NCBI RefSeq assembly: GCF_900120175.1
Contig: NZ_FQLF01000001.1
Coordinates: 620,001 to 684,000, forward strand
DNA: 64,000 nucleotides
Direction of reading: 5' to 3'
From: Oceanicoccus sp. KOV_DT_Chl
Lineage (GTDB): Bacteria; Pseudomonadota; Gammaproteobacteria; Pseudomonadales; Dasaniaceae
The stretch's first letter is position 1; each line of letters starts with the position of its first letter. Below the pieces are notes generated by a model. That model saw only the letters and a list, made by a program, of their open reading frames with translations. It was not told where the DNA came from and ran no database searches. The translations under genes and the position numbers were made by a program. This document shows, in pieces, positions 20,084-30,387 of the stretch.

Positions 20084-23000
20084 CTGAGATGACGGAAACT
20101 AACGTTATCCATAAACCGTCGATTATGGATGTTTTTGTGCAGCGGCCAGTGCTATCAATAGTGATTTCTTTAGCGCTGGTGCTTATCGGCGTGCGCGCCG
20201 CTATGAGCTTACCTGTTTTGGAATTTCCTCGTATCGAAAGTGCTGCATTGATTATTAATACCCGTTTGTTGGCGCACCTGCTGAAGTGGTTGAGGGGTTT
20301 ATCACTGAACCTATTGAGCGAATTGCCGCCACAGTGCCCGGTGTCGATTTTATCGACTCGAATACTACAGCGGGCATGAGTACTGTCAATGTCTGGTTAA
20401 AACTCAATCAGAATAGTACTGATGCCTTGTCCGAGCTTTCTTCGCGATTAAGTCAGATTCGATTTGAGTTACCTACCGGGCGGAAGATCCTGCCGTTTCA
20501 GTCAGGCGAGCAGATAGGCCGATCGCTGGTTTTTATTTGGACGTACCGCTTACTGCCGGCATGACCAGAGCGGAGACAACTGACTATCTTAGCCGTCGAG
20601 TTACGCCGATACTTAATTCTATTCCCGGTGTACAAAATGTTTCCTTTGAAGGTGGTCGCATGCCTGCCATGCGAGTCTGGATGGATCCTGAGCGCTTGGC
20701 GATGTTTAATCTCAGTGCTAAGGATGTGGAAGATGCGCTAAAGAAAAATAATATTATCGCCACGATTGGACGCAGTGAGAATAGTTCTCAGCGCATCGAT
20801 TTGATGGTGGATACTTCATTGCAATCGGTTGTCGATTTTCAGCGTATGGTTATTACGGAGGTCGATAATGCGGTGATTCGTTTGGGAGACGTGGCCCGTA
20901 TTGAAATAGGCGAAGAAGAAGGCACCGTGAATGCCATGCTTAATTTACAAGATGCAGTATACCTCGGTATTTGGCCTTTGCCAGGGGCTAACGAAATTGA
21001 TATCGGTGACCGCCTCTATCAAACATTGGATGAAATTAACGCGACCTTACCTGACGGTATGCGAATTGGTATTGGCTACGATGTCACCAGTTATATGCGC
21101 GATGCTTTGCGTGAAATTTTTATCACTTTAATTGAAACTGTGGTGCTGGTTGGTATTGTCGTTGTCGTTTTTATGGGGTCTTTACGGACCGCACTAGTCC
21201 CTTTAATTACTATCCCTATTTCATTGTTAGGTGCCATTGCCGCTATGTCCCTAATGGGATTTTCATTAAATTTATTGACTGTGTTGGCAGTTGTCCTGTC
21301 GGTGGGTTTAGTGGTAGATGATGCCATTGTGGTGGTGGAAAATGTCGCCCGTTTTATGCGTGAAGGCATGACCAGAACCCAAGCAGCATTAGCGAGTTCC
21401 CGACAATTATTGTCACCAATAATCGGCATGACTATAACGCTGGCTGCAGTCTATGCACCTATTGGTTTTTTGTCTGGATTAACCGGAGTCTTGTTTAAAG
21501 AATTTGCTTTTACCCTGGCCGTAGCAGTGTTGATTTCCGGGGTGGTGGCATTAACCTTGTCGCCGATCATGAGTGCCTATGTTTGTCCTGAAGGTGGCCA
21601 TGAAGGCAAATTTACCAAAGCAGTTAATAGTTGGTTTTCCCGTATCCAGAATTTTTACGGTCGTGTGCTGGATATGACTTTGCAATCAAGACCGCAGGTA
21701 TTGACCATTGCGGTTTATTTTTCAATTTTGATCATTCCGTTGTTTTTATTATCACAACAGGAACTAGCTCCTACTGAAGACGAAAGTTCAATTATGGTAA
21801 TCACATCTGCTCCACCGGATGCATCACTTGAATATACCAGTCGTTATATCCGTGAGGTTATTGCGACGATGCAAACCTTACCTGATACCTTTGGTATGTG
21901 GGAAATTGTTCAACCTGGTGGCGGCTTTGGTGGTATGGAGTTCGTTGATTTTGGATTACGTGATCAGTCTGTGCATGATATGTTGCCGGAAGCTTTTCAA
22001 AAATTAAATCAGGTAACCGGGGTTAAGGCGTTTCCTAATCTAGGCTCGGCTTTACCTACTGCAGGTAATTTCCCTGTTGAAATAGTGATTATGTCGGCGG
22101 ACTCTGCGGAAGAAATGTTTCCCTATGCTGAAAAGTTGGTGGCTGCGGCTTTTGCCAGCGGTAAATTTATGTTTGCCGCTACTAATTTACAGATCGATTT
22201 GCCACAGGGGCGTTTTCAAATTGATAAAGATCGAGTGGCAGATCTTGGTATGAGCCTATCTGATGTCACTAAGCAAATGGGTCTGCTGTTATCAGGAAAT
22301 TTTGTTAATCGCTTTGATTTGGATGGCAAAGCATACCGGGTTATTCCCATGGTCGAGAAAAGTGGCGCCCGGATGCGGATGCTTTGTTGGATATGAAAAT
22401 TCGTACCCCTAATGGTGATGAAGTCGCTTTGTCTAGTATCGCCACGCTGGAGAAAAAATCGGCGCCTCGGTATCTCAGTAAGTTTCAGCAAAAAAATTCT
22501 TTTAGGGTCTATGGCCGGAATTTACCTGGTACTACCAAGGAGCAAGCGTTAGCGGCATTGGAGCAGGCCGCTGAGGAGATCATGCCTGCTACCTACTCAA
22601 TTGATTATGCGGGTGAGTCCCGTCAACTACGCCAGGAAGGAAATACCTTGATTGGTGTGCTAGCTATTGCATTGGCTTTTGTATTTATGGTGCTGGCTGT
22701 GCAGTTTAATAGCTTTCGCGATCCATTAGTGGTGTTGCTGGGTTCTGTGCCACTCGCATTTTCCGGCGCATTGTTATTTACTTTTCTCGATTTAACCACG
22801 ATTAATATTTACTCACAGGTCGGTTTCATTACGCTGGCAGGGTTGATCGCCAAGAATGCGATTTTGATTGTTGAGTTTGCTAATCAGTTACAAGTACAGG
22901 GTCGCGATAAATTGGCGGCGATTAAAGAGGCTTCTATGATTCGGTTGCGTCCAGTATTAATGACCACCGGGGCCACAGTGCTAGGACATTTTCCGCTGGT

Positions 23001-23181
23001 GTTGGTGTCAGGCGCCGGTGCAGAAGCTCGTAACAGCATAGGAATTGTGTTAGTCGCCGGTATGATGGTGGGTACGTTATTTACCTTGCTAGTATTGCCC
23101 AGTGTTTATATGTTGCTGGCATCCAAACATAGTCCTAAAACCAAGACTGCGGATGATATCGTACCTGTGGTAGCGGCATAG
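20080..23181 (+). CDS. RND (AcrB/HAE1-type) efflux permease (three frameshifts in this sequence)
   Basis: About 1034 residues after three one-base repairs, the normal HAE1 length. The breaks are at CCC 20261-20263 (repair gives INTPFVGAPAEVVEGF), T5 20530-20534 (repair gives RSLVFYLDVPLTAGMT) and GG 22364-22365 (repair gives VEKSGRPDADALLDMKI). The first TM block is VQRPVLSIVISLALVLIGVRAAMSLPVLEFPRIES. TM4 has the proton-relay Asp pair in VGLVVDDAIVVVEN, and the late TM block contains GFITLAGLIAKNAILIVEFANQ and RLRPVLMTT. It is a proton-driven multidrug or lipophilic-substrate exporter, translationally coupled to its adaptor. The real gene is probably intact in the organism. Confidence 0.92.
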
Positions 23182-23254
23182 CATAATAGCGATGCCGCGA
23201 GGTTTCATGCTAGTCTGGAAATAATAATAACGTCAGATAGCTGGAAAAGTATTC

Positions 23255-24705
23255 ATGGCTGTTTCTCCCCATTGGTGGTTTATCGCGCTGTATAGTGCAT
23301 CACTTATTTTGATTGGTTGGTTTGCGGCCCGTAATAGTAAGGAGTCTTCGCTTAAAGATTATTATCTGGCGGGTGCAACACTGGGTCCATTGCCGTTATT
23401 TTTTACCCTCTATGCCACTAACTATAGTGGTGGTTCTTTATTCGGTGTGCCTGGGAAAGCCTATCACACTGGATTAGAAGGGGCGTCAATGATAGTCGGT
23501 TTGTTTGGTGTCGGCTGCGTGCTGTTGGCTTATGCGCCTAAACTTTATCGGTTGGCTAAAGCGCATCATTTTTTAACACTGGGTGATTTTATTCGCTGGC
23601 GCTACCAGTATCCGCCGTTGCTTTGGATGGTGAATGCATTAGCGGTGTTTTCTTTAATCGCCTACGTGCTTTCTAATTTGTTAGCGGTAGGATTATTATT
23701 AGAAACCTCCAGTGATGGTGCTATTAGTTTTGCCGTTGGGGTGATTGCTGTTGCGATCATTATGGCGATATATGAAAGCCTCGGTGGTATGCGCTCAGTG
23801 GTATGGTCCGATATTATTCAGGGTATTTTATTATTGTTGGGCGCGCTGGTTGCTTGTGCCTGCGCTTTTATGTTTGAGCCGAAAGCGATGCCAGCATTAT
23901 TAGAGGCATTAGCGAAAGAACAGTCAAAATTGGAGAGTGGTCACTTTCCTGTGGTCAGCTTTATTAGTTTATCGATAGTGATAACGTTTGCCGCCTGTGT
24001 ATACCCGCAAAAGATTCAACGTATTTATGCGGCAAAAAATATAGGTACTACGATCAAAGCCTATAAAATCATGTTGTTTATGCCGTTGATTACGCTGTTG
24101 CCGCTGACGTTGGTGGCGATGTCAGCTCCTGCCTGGGTGCCGGCCTGGAGGGACGCGATAGTGAGCGCGTTATGCTCTATGTGATTGCGCAGCTGGATCC
24201 ATTTATTTATGGTGCCAGTCATTTGTTAACGCTTTACTTGGCGGCTGGTATCGCCGCCATCATGTCTACCATTGATTCTGCCTTGCTCACCCTCGGCTCG
24301 ATGATTACACACGAAGGTATTCGGCCCAATAAGCCACACTGGTCGCAAGCAAAATTACAAACCCTGGGTAAGATACTGAGCTGGGCATTAATGGTGCCGA
24401 TGGTGGTGGCGGCAATTTATTTGCCCAGTTCAATCTGGTCGTTGTTAGTCTTTATGTTAGAGACTATGTTGCAATTAGTGCCTGCGGTAATTGTCGGTGT
24501 GTGGTTACCACAATTGCAGGGACGGGCTGTTTTCTGCGGTATGGTGATGGGATTAGTAATAACTCTGGGGTTGAAATTAACGGCTAACTGGTCGATGCCG
24601 CTGGGTATTCATTCCGGTTTATGGGGTGTCATAGTGAGTTTGACGATTGCTTTAGTCATGAGTCTTAAGTCTGTAGCTGGGCGCTCAGTGAAGTTGACAA
24701 CGTAA
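23255..24705 (+). CDS. Sodium:solute symporter family protein (one frameshift)
   Basis: About 483 residues after one repair. The first fragment (23255-24184) runs through the SSS-family start DYYLAGATLGPLPLFFTLYATNYSGG (sodium-site region), GDFIRWRY and SLGGMRSVVWSDIIQG. It leaves frame near GG 24142-24143. One extra G restores VPGLEGRDSERVMLYVIAQLDPF and then AAGIAAIMSTIDSALLTLGSM, the conserved TM9-like segment with the STIDS motif. About 13 hydrophobic segments are expected. The substrate is not evident; the proline/pantothenate branch is the broad relative. It starts 73 nt after the RND gene on the same strand. Confidence 0.85.
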
Positions 24706-24709
24706 TGAA

Positions 24710-25543
24710 CTAGTTAGGCTTACCTGTCGTAGGTTTCAGCCGTGCGCCTAAAATACCGCGGGCTAGATAAAGGCTTAATACTTCTTCGCCACGCTGTATT
24801 TCAACGTTTATCATTTCCCCGGCTTGGCCTTGTCTGGTTTTCTGGTAGAGGCTCTGGGGGTTCAGTATTTTCTCTCCGGCATAGCTAAGTATGAGGTCGC
24901 CGGCTTGAATGCCGACAGCAGCAGCGGGGGAGTCAGGTAATATATCGGACACTGCTACGCGATTTTTTTGTTTATAGGCGTAAAGCATGCGGTCATAGTT
25001 CACTTCCCCTAAATCAGCGCGCAGTTTGCTATCGATAGCTCTGATCTGTGCATACAGTTTCCCCGCTTCTATACGTCCTTCTCTGTCTTTAGTGGTTCTG
25101 GCGACGCGATTTTGTAGTTCCAGTTTTTCCAGCTCGGCCCGATTAGAGAGTTCTTTAATGATGTTAATGGCTGCTGGGTTAATTCCTAGATCTAACAGTC
25201 GCTGCTGGTTAAACCAAAGCTCTCTCGGAGAGTTTTCCGTTACAGTTTTTTCAGGCGGTGTTGTATTTCTATCTATGTCGGCGAGTAAGTCTTCCATCAG
25301 TTGTAGTTCATACTCCAGCGCTTCACGAATTTGTTGCTCTGCAGTGAGTTGCCGTTTCAGGTCAATAACAGTTTGTTGCAGTGCTTGGTTGTTGCCATTG
25401 CCGGGGCTTGCTTGCAGAGTGTTGTCTGTAATTGCTGGGCTTGGCGTTGCCGGCACAACTCTGCTTGGTGGCCAACTGAGTATTATCAGTGTTATTACTG
25501 ATCCTGTAGCGGCTGCGATTAATTGTTTTACAGGGTGATACAT
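24710..25543 (-). CDS. Membrane-anchored coiled-coil protein with C-terminal PDZ domain
   Basis: 277 residues. A single N-terminal TM helix (about 7-25) is followed by a Pro/Ser/Asn-rich linker, a coiled coil (about 52-92, QQTVIDLKRQLTAEQQIREALEYELQLMEDLLADI), a mixed helical section and a PDZ domain (about 195-270). The PDZ core reads VSDILPDSPAAAVGIQAGDLILSYAGEKILNPQSLY. No Ser-protease domain is present, so this is not a DegP/DegS protease. It is probably a periplasmic scaffold or substrate-binding adaptor. It converges on the symporter gene with a 4-nt gap. Specific partners are unknown. Confidence 0.75.
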   Translation of the reverse strand: MYHPVKQLIAAATGSVITLIILSWPPSRVVPATPSPAITDNTLQASPGNGNNQALQQTVIDLKRQLTAEQQIREALEYELQLMEDLLADIDRNTTPPEKTVTENSPRELWFNQQRLLDLGINPAAINIIKELSNRAELEKLELQNRVARTTKDREGRIEAGKLYAQIRAIDSKLRADLGEVNYDRMLYAYKQKNRVAVSDILPDSPAAAVGIQAGDLILSYAGEKILNPQSLYQKTRQGQAGEMINVEIQRGEEVLSLYLARGILGARLKPTTGKPN

Positions 25544-25880
25544 AGAGTGGGCTCAACAATGAATGATGCATTGGCTGATTTTTCGTCAGCATTTTTGAAA
25601 CAGCAGTTGAAAGTTGTAAGGCGCTTAGTCTTGAAATGATAGCCGAAATTGAAAGTAGTTTCGTCATTGCGATGCTATTCGTGCAAGTGATACTGTCAAT
25701 TTTTCGTCCAAGTTGAGTGAAACTGGAAAAAAGATTGAAAAAACAGCAATTTACTGTCGACCTGACAGGCTATAGCGCATAAAATACCCAGCCAGCTGAT
25801 AGCTACTTTAACGCACAGCGGTGGCGTTAAAAATAATTAAAAAAGTACGACACAAAATAAAACGCTAAGGATCTGAGCCA
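25544..25880. other. Intergenic region between PDZ protein and ParA
   Basis: A 337-nt, fairly AT-rich divergent region, presumably holding both promoters. I see no RNA gene, convincing terminator or strong palindrome in it. Confidence 0.3.
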
Positions 25881-26747
25881 ATGATAAGAGTAGTGTTCAA
25901 CCAGAAAGGTGGGGTTGGGAAGTCGAGTATTACCTGCAATTTAGCTGCGATTAGTGCCAGTAGAGGTTTTAAAACCTTGGTGGTCGATTTGGATGTTCAG
26001 GCCAATAGTAGTTATTATCTGGGCCATGAGCAGCCGTTAAATCTTGCCTACGCACATGATCAGGGCCATAAAATGCTTAGCGAAGGCTCCATCGTCGGGC
26101 TGTTCAAGCAATCCATTGATCTATTCACTCCAAAGCAAAATCCGATGGATTATGTGGTGGATACGCAATTCGAAAATTTGTATCTAATGGCATCGAGTCC
26201 AGCCCTAGATTTGATGGAGCGAGAATTAGAGTCGCGCTACAAAATTTATAAACTGCGCGAAGCTTTACAAGAACTCAATAAAACCTTCGAGCATATCTAT
26301 ATTGATACTGCTCCGGTATTTAATTTTTACAGTAAGTCGGCGTTGATAGCCGCTAACAGTGTCTTGATCCCATTCGATTGCGACACTTTTTCTAGGCAAG
26401 CACTTTATGGTTTGATGCAAAATGTGATTGAGCTGCAAGAAGATCACAATCCAGATCTGCGTATTGGTGGCATTATTGTGAATCAATTTAATAAGCAGGC
26501 ACGTTTTCCTAAATCCTTAGTCGCAGAATTAATTAATGAAAGTTATCCTATCCTGTCTAGTTATATTTCGTCGTCAGTTAAAATGAAAGAGTCTCATGCA
26601 TTGCAAACCCCGTTGGTGTATCTGCACCCAACGCATAAGTTGTCACTGGAGTTTGATCGTTTGTACCGGGAGTTAGCTGGTGAGCCGGCGATTAAGCGGG
26701 AGGAGATACCTCAAGAGCAGCGTGTAGCCTCGCTATTTATTCAGTAG
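25881..26747 (+). CDS. Orphan ParA/Soj-family partition ATPase
   Basis: 288 residues. The deviant Walker A is in [20 protein letters not shown] (about 4-23). Switch I is [16 protein letters not shown] and the Walker B-like strand is [18 protein letters not shown]. The protein lacks an N-terminal HTH, as in small chromosomal ParA types. Such proteins place chromosomes, chemosensory arrays or protein cargos on the nucleoid. No ParB or cargo gene is adjacent; the neighbours are a PDZ protein and a secreted VPxPA-CTERM protein. The C-terminal [23 protein letters not shown] is conserved-looking in this subgroup. Spacing upstream argues for its own promoter. Confidence 0.88.
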   Translation: MIRVVFNQKGGVGKSSITCNLAAISASRGFKTLVVDLDVQANSSYYLGHEQPLNLAYAHDQGHKMLSEGSIVGLFKQSIDLFTPKQNPMDYVVDTQFENLYLMASSPALDLMERELESRYKIYKLREALQELNKTFEHIYIDTAPVFNFYSKSALIAANSVLIPFDCDTFSRQALYGLMQNVIELQEDHNPDLRIGGIIVNQFNKQARFPKSLVAELINESYPILSSYISSSVKMKESHALQTPLVYLHPTHKLSLEFDRLYRELAGEPAIKREEIPQEQRVASLFIQ

Positions 26748-27014
26748 TGATAGCGTGGCATCAGCTTCCTATGGTCTTGGCTTGATTGATTTAAAAAGAA
26801 GCTTGTGCGGCTTATCCGGTTTGTGTTATTTTTGATCAGCCCATTCTTATTGAGTTGTTTTGATTGAGCTAACAATAAATTTAATAAAAAATTGTAGTGT
26901 TCGCCATAACAATAGGCTATCTCCCTAAGCCAAGTAAGCCACTCAAGCTCATCTATTGCTGAACTGGTTTTACAGTATATGTGACGCTAACAATAATAAT
27001 ATGGATATGGTGCG

Positions 27015-27713
27015 ATGATGAACCTCGAGAAAAAATCTGCTGGCAAGGCAGTGGCTTTGGCCTGTGTACTGGCATGCAGTGTGCCTGCTTATGCCATTAG
27101 TATTGGCACTTACAGCCTTGGTAATCACTCAGACGGTAGCGAAAGCCCGCCAGCTTATGGCTTGCGGCTGGATGGTTTGCTGACTGGTGCTAGCAACGAA
27201 GAATATACCTTCGACTTCGATCACGCCCTCAGTAATATGACACTTACCTATGATGGGACAACCGTGGTTATAGATGGTGCCGCTTATGGTGGTGAGGATA
27301 TTGGTAGCGGCTATCAAGTGGGTACCACTGCGGTCTGGGACATTCATTTCGAGTATATAATCGGCGTAAGTCAACCTGGTGATGGCGGTCTGGACGATGT
27401 GCGTGTTGATACCGATTACAATAATTTTGGTAGCCTTTCGAGCTCACTGGGTACTTTTGAACTGGCTGACAAGGCTGATGGTAGCAATATGTCATTTCGC
27501 TTTGGCGATGAGTCGGGTAGTGGCCACCGCGGTGAGCCCGGTATTTCCGGCTGGGGTTGGTTGCGTCATGGTACCGATTGCGTCAACGAGAGCGATTGCG
27601 TCAATGTCCAGTACAGTGATTGGCTTTTTACTGCCAGTCCGGTACCGGTACCTGCAGCCGCTTGGTTATTTGGTAGTGCCTTAATTGGTTTGGTTGCGGT
27701 AAAGCGTAAATAA
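27015..27713 (+). CDS. Secreted protein with VPxPA-CTERM (PEP-CTERM-like) sorting signal
   Basis: 232 residues. A signal peptide (about 1-28, ending VPAYA) is followed by a Gly/Ser/Asp-rich beta-type ectodomain of unknown fold. The C-terminus is the tripartite sorting tag VPVPAAAWLFGSALIGLVAVKRK: motif, TM helix and basic tail. This tag directs export and processing by an exosortase-type enzyme, for which no gene is present in this window. The first ATG is at 27015, with a second at 27018. A strong bidirectional terminator follows at 27731-27764. Confidence 0.8.
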   Translation: MMNLEKKSAGKAVALACVLACSVPAYAISIGTYSLGNHSDGSESPPAYGLRLDGLLTGASNEEYTFDFDHALSNMTLTYDGTTVVIDGAAYGGEDIGSGYQVGTTAVWDIHFEYIIGVSQPGDGGLDDVRVDTDYNNFGSLSSSLGTFELADKADGSNMSFRFGDESGSGHRGEPGISGWGWLRHGTDCVNESDCVNVQYSDWLFTASPVPVPAAAWLFGSALIGLVAVKRK

Positions 27714-27730
27714 ACAGTTTTCAAACGTTA

Positions 27731-27764
27731 ATAAAAAAGGCCCCAACTTTGGGGTCTTTTTTTT
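27731..27764. terminator. Bidirectional rho-independent terminator
   Basis: The stem GGCCCCA / TGGGGTC (27739-27745 and 27750-27756, one G-U pair) has a 4-nt loop. It is followed on the plus strand by T8 (27757-27764) and flanked on the other side by an A run. It can end both the VPxPA-CTERM gene and the convergent MCP gene. Confidence 0.88.
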
Positions 27765-27807
27765 GGCATGCGGAGCAGTATTTATAGTGTTTGCGACATG
27801 CCGGTGT

Positions 27808-29436
27808 TTATAGTTTAAAGCTGCCGACCTGGCTCATGAGCTCATTGGATGCGCCACCTAACGATTGGCTGGCCAATGCTGTGTTTTCAGCGTTCGTCGA
27901 AGCGGAAGTGGATTGTTCATGAATCGCGGTTAGGTTGCGGTTAATCTCTTCACTCACAGCGGTTTGTTGTTCAACTGCAGCGGCAATTTGTAGAGCCATA
28001 TCAGTTATTAATTCCACTGAGGCATTAATCTCTTGCAATGAGCTGCCTGCTTCATTGGCGATATCGACGGATGCCATTGCGGAGGTGGCGCTGACTTCCA
28101 TTTCGGCAACGGCATCGTTAACGCCAACTTGAAGTCCTTCAAGCATTTTTTGAATATCAGTGGTCGAATTCTGAGTTCTACTGGCTAGCGTTCTTACTTC
28201 ATCGGCCACTACTGCAAAGCCTCGACCTTGCTCGCCAGCTCTGGCTGCCTCGATAGCAGCGTTTAGGGCAAGCAAGTTGGTTTGCTCGGCAATGCTGCGA
28301 ATCACATCCAGTACTGAAGTTACCCCGGCAACCTGCTGCTCAACTTCCTTGATAAGGTTGGAAACGCTATTGACCTGTTCAGACACTGCCTTGATCTGGC
28401 TGACCGCCTGTTTGACAGTGGACAGTCCTTTCGCGCTTAACTCTGACGCACTGCGGGCCTGTTCTGCGGTGCGGCTGGTATTGCCAGAAATCTCGGCATT
28501 GGCAGCGGACATTTGATGAACAGCACTGACTACCATTTCCAGTGCTTCATTTTGAATTTGCAATGAATGCTGGGTAGCTGTTGAAATACCTGATAGTTCT
28601 CCGGAGGAGTGTGCAACTCTTTCGGAACAACTTTTAGTGTTACTTACCATGATATGTAATTTTTCTAAAAAGAAATTAAATTTGCTGGCAAGGGCGCCTA
28701 GTTCATCGGTGCTTGGTGCATCAATTCGCGTGGTGAGGTCGCCGTTACCTGACGCGAGGCCCTCAACACTTTTGGCGATTAGCAGTAACGGTCTGGTGAT
28801 CAGCGGTGGCACAAATAGAATCATCACAAGGCAGATCACCAGACCGGCAATTAGCGCGCTAACAAGCTGAATACTGGCTTTGCTGGCACTGGTAATGGCA
28901 TTGTCGGTGTAGAACTCAGATTTTTTTATCTGCGCTTCCTGAATAACATCAATCAGATCGCGGAGCAGGTTGAAGTCACGAGTACTATCTTGTTGGCTTA
29001 TCTGTACCGCTCGACTAGTGTTGCCAGCATCCAGCGCTGAAAGCACACTTTGAGTGGTTTTATACCATTGCTGATAGAGTTGGTTGAATTGTTCTGCATA
29101 GTTATTTGATGGGTCTAGTTCACCCAGGCTAATAGCCTGATTAAACCGTTGTTTAGTCTGGGCCAGATTTTCTTTGTGAGCCTGGCGCTGGCTGCTGTCA
29201 TTCTTATTGATATAGACCAGCGATCGCTCTGCGACGAGGGCCTGATAAAGATCTCTATCTGCCTGGAGTAATAAATCAATTTGCCGGAGAAACACGTTGC
29301 CCACGATATCGGTGTTATGGGATATCTGCTTGGATATTGAAATACCCAGACCAGAGCTTAAGCAGAAAATCAAGCCGACTAGTATTATCGGAAGACTGAT
29401 TTTCCAGCGAAAAGCCATATTTCGATACCAGTTCAT
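27808..29436 (-). CDS. Methyl-accepting chemotaxis protein with 4-helix-bundle sensor
   Basis: 542 residues. TM1 (about 11-33), a periplasmic helical domain of about 150 residues (4HB_MCP-like), TM2 (about 188-210) and HAMP (about 210-265) come first. The cytoplasmic signalling hairpin has the invariant tip [37 protein letters not shown], split here as seen near residues 375-412. The sensor has no Cache or PAS domain of its own. The gene for a secreted Cache-like protein lies just upstream (its stop is 96 nt from this ATG), which suggests a sensor-partner arrangement. No CheA/CheW genes are in the window. Confidence 0.92.
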   Translation of the reverse strand: MNWYRNMAFRWKISLPIILVGLIFCLSSGLGISISKQISHNTDIVGNVFLRQIDLLLQADRDLYQALVAERSLVYINKNDSSQRQAHKENLAQTKQRFNQAISLGELDPSNNYAEQFNQLYQQWYKTTQSVLSALDAGNTSRAVQISQQDSTRDFNLLRDLIDVIQEAQIKKSEFYTDNAITSASKASIQLVSALIAGLVICLVMILFVPPLITRPLLLIAKSVEGLASGNGDLTTRIDAPSTDELGALASKFNFFLEKLHIMVSNTKSCSERVAHSSGELSGISTATQHSLQIQNEALEMVVSAVHQMSAANAEISGNTSRTAEQARSASELSAKGLSTVKQAVSQIKAVSEQVNSVSNLIKEVEQQVAGVTSVLDVIRSIAEQTNLLALNAAIEAARAGEQGRGFAVVADEVRTLASRTQNSTTDIQKMLEGLQVGVNDAVAEMEVSATSAMASVDIANEAGSSLQEINASVELITDMALQIAAAVEQQTAVSEEINRNLTAIHEQSTSASTNAENTALASQSLGGASNELMSQVGSFKL

Positions 29437-29532
29437 AAATTCTCCTTGATGCAGAATGGATCAATTGTGATGTGATGGTGTGATTTAACTCTATCGGTCG
29501 AAGCGCAGTTACCTTTAAGGTTTAGGTTAGAT

Positions 29533-30147
29533 CTAGGGCTTTTGCCAGTCCTCGGGTGGTTTTGATTGCGCAGTATTGCCACACAAATTTCTGAATTCGA
29601 TGATCTGCGAGTTAAGGCCAACCACTAACACACCAATGGCCATGTGGGGATGTTGCTGGTCATTACTGAAGACCGGGACGGCTATCTTTACCAAAATAGA
29701 ATCAGTACTGGCATCGTGATATGAATTAATAATATGAAACTGTCCTTTTGTTAGATTAATAGTTTTTAAAAACTGCGCTTCATCGCCCTGATAATAATCG
29801 CTGGTACGAGCAGTACTAGCGACTAAACCCCCATTTAGGCCGATTAAAAAGCCTTCTCCGACTAAGGAAACTTGATTGATATAAGCCTGGATCAAGCGAC
29901 TAACCGGGTTGCCAAGTAAAGATTTGAGGAGTGTTGAATCATTGCCGAGTGATGGCCATAGGGTATCGATAGTAAGGGGGGCAGTGTTGTTTTGCTGATT
30001 GAAAATTTGGAGCTGATCAATAATAACAGGGTGTCTGGAGAGCTTTATGACTGAGGGTGCAAGGCAGTCTGCCTGGTTGTTAACGAAATTTTCTGCATGA
30101 GCTAGTGTACAAGCTGAAAAAAGGAGACTGATTGCGACTCGTAACAT
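29533..30147 (-). CDS. Secreted single-Cache-like sensor protein
   Basis: 204 residues. A signal peptide (about 1-18, ending AHA) precedes a domain with Cache/PDC-type features: LSRHPVIIDQL at the N-side, an aromatic and polar strand block, GGLVASTARTSDYYQGDEAQF, ILVKIAVPVFSNDQQ and the closing strand IGVLVVGLNSQII. No TM helix or output domain follows, so it is a free periplasmic protein. Cache domains usually bind small ligands on transmembrane receptors. Its position directly upstream of an MCP that lacks such a domain supports, but does not prove, that it presents ligand to that receptor. Confidence 0.65.
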   Translation of the reverse strand: MLRVAISLLFSACTLAHAENFVNNQADCLAPSVIKLSRHPVIIDQLQIFNQQNNTAPLTIDTLWPSLGNDSTLLKSLLGNPVSRLIQAYINQVSLVGEGFLIGLNGGLVASTARTSDYYQGDEAQFLKTINLTKGQFHIINSYHDASTDSILVKIAVPVFSNDQQHPHMAIGVLVVGLNSQIIEFRNLCGNTAQSKPPEDWQKP

Positions 30148-30387
30148 ACGCGTCCTTGAATATGATCTTGTGCTTATGGCAGTAAAAAATCCAGCGTTTA
30201 GTGTTGAAGTCCAATAAAGGCAATCCGGTGGGTTTGTTTAGCCGCAGGTAGATTTAATATAGTGAGGAGCTCTACAAGTTGCAAGTTAACTGCTGTTTAT
30301 GTTTTACGCGAGTGTGTTGGTAGCGTCATTCTTTTTGGTTGAGCTGCAGCTCGCTCGCCAGTGCGGTGTTGGCGATGAACGTCGCAG

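Noticed and set aside
20080-23181. Programmed frameshifting or an RND pseudogene
   Set aside because: Three breaks at simple homopolymers, without slippery heptamers or stimulatory structures, and the same pattern in nine other genes, fit sequencing error better.
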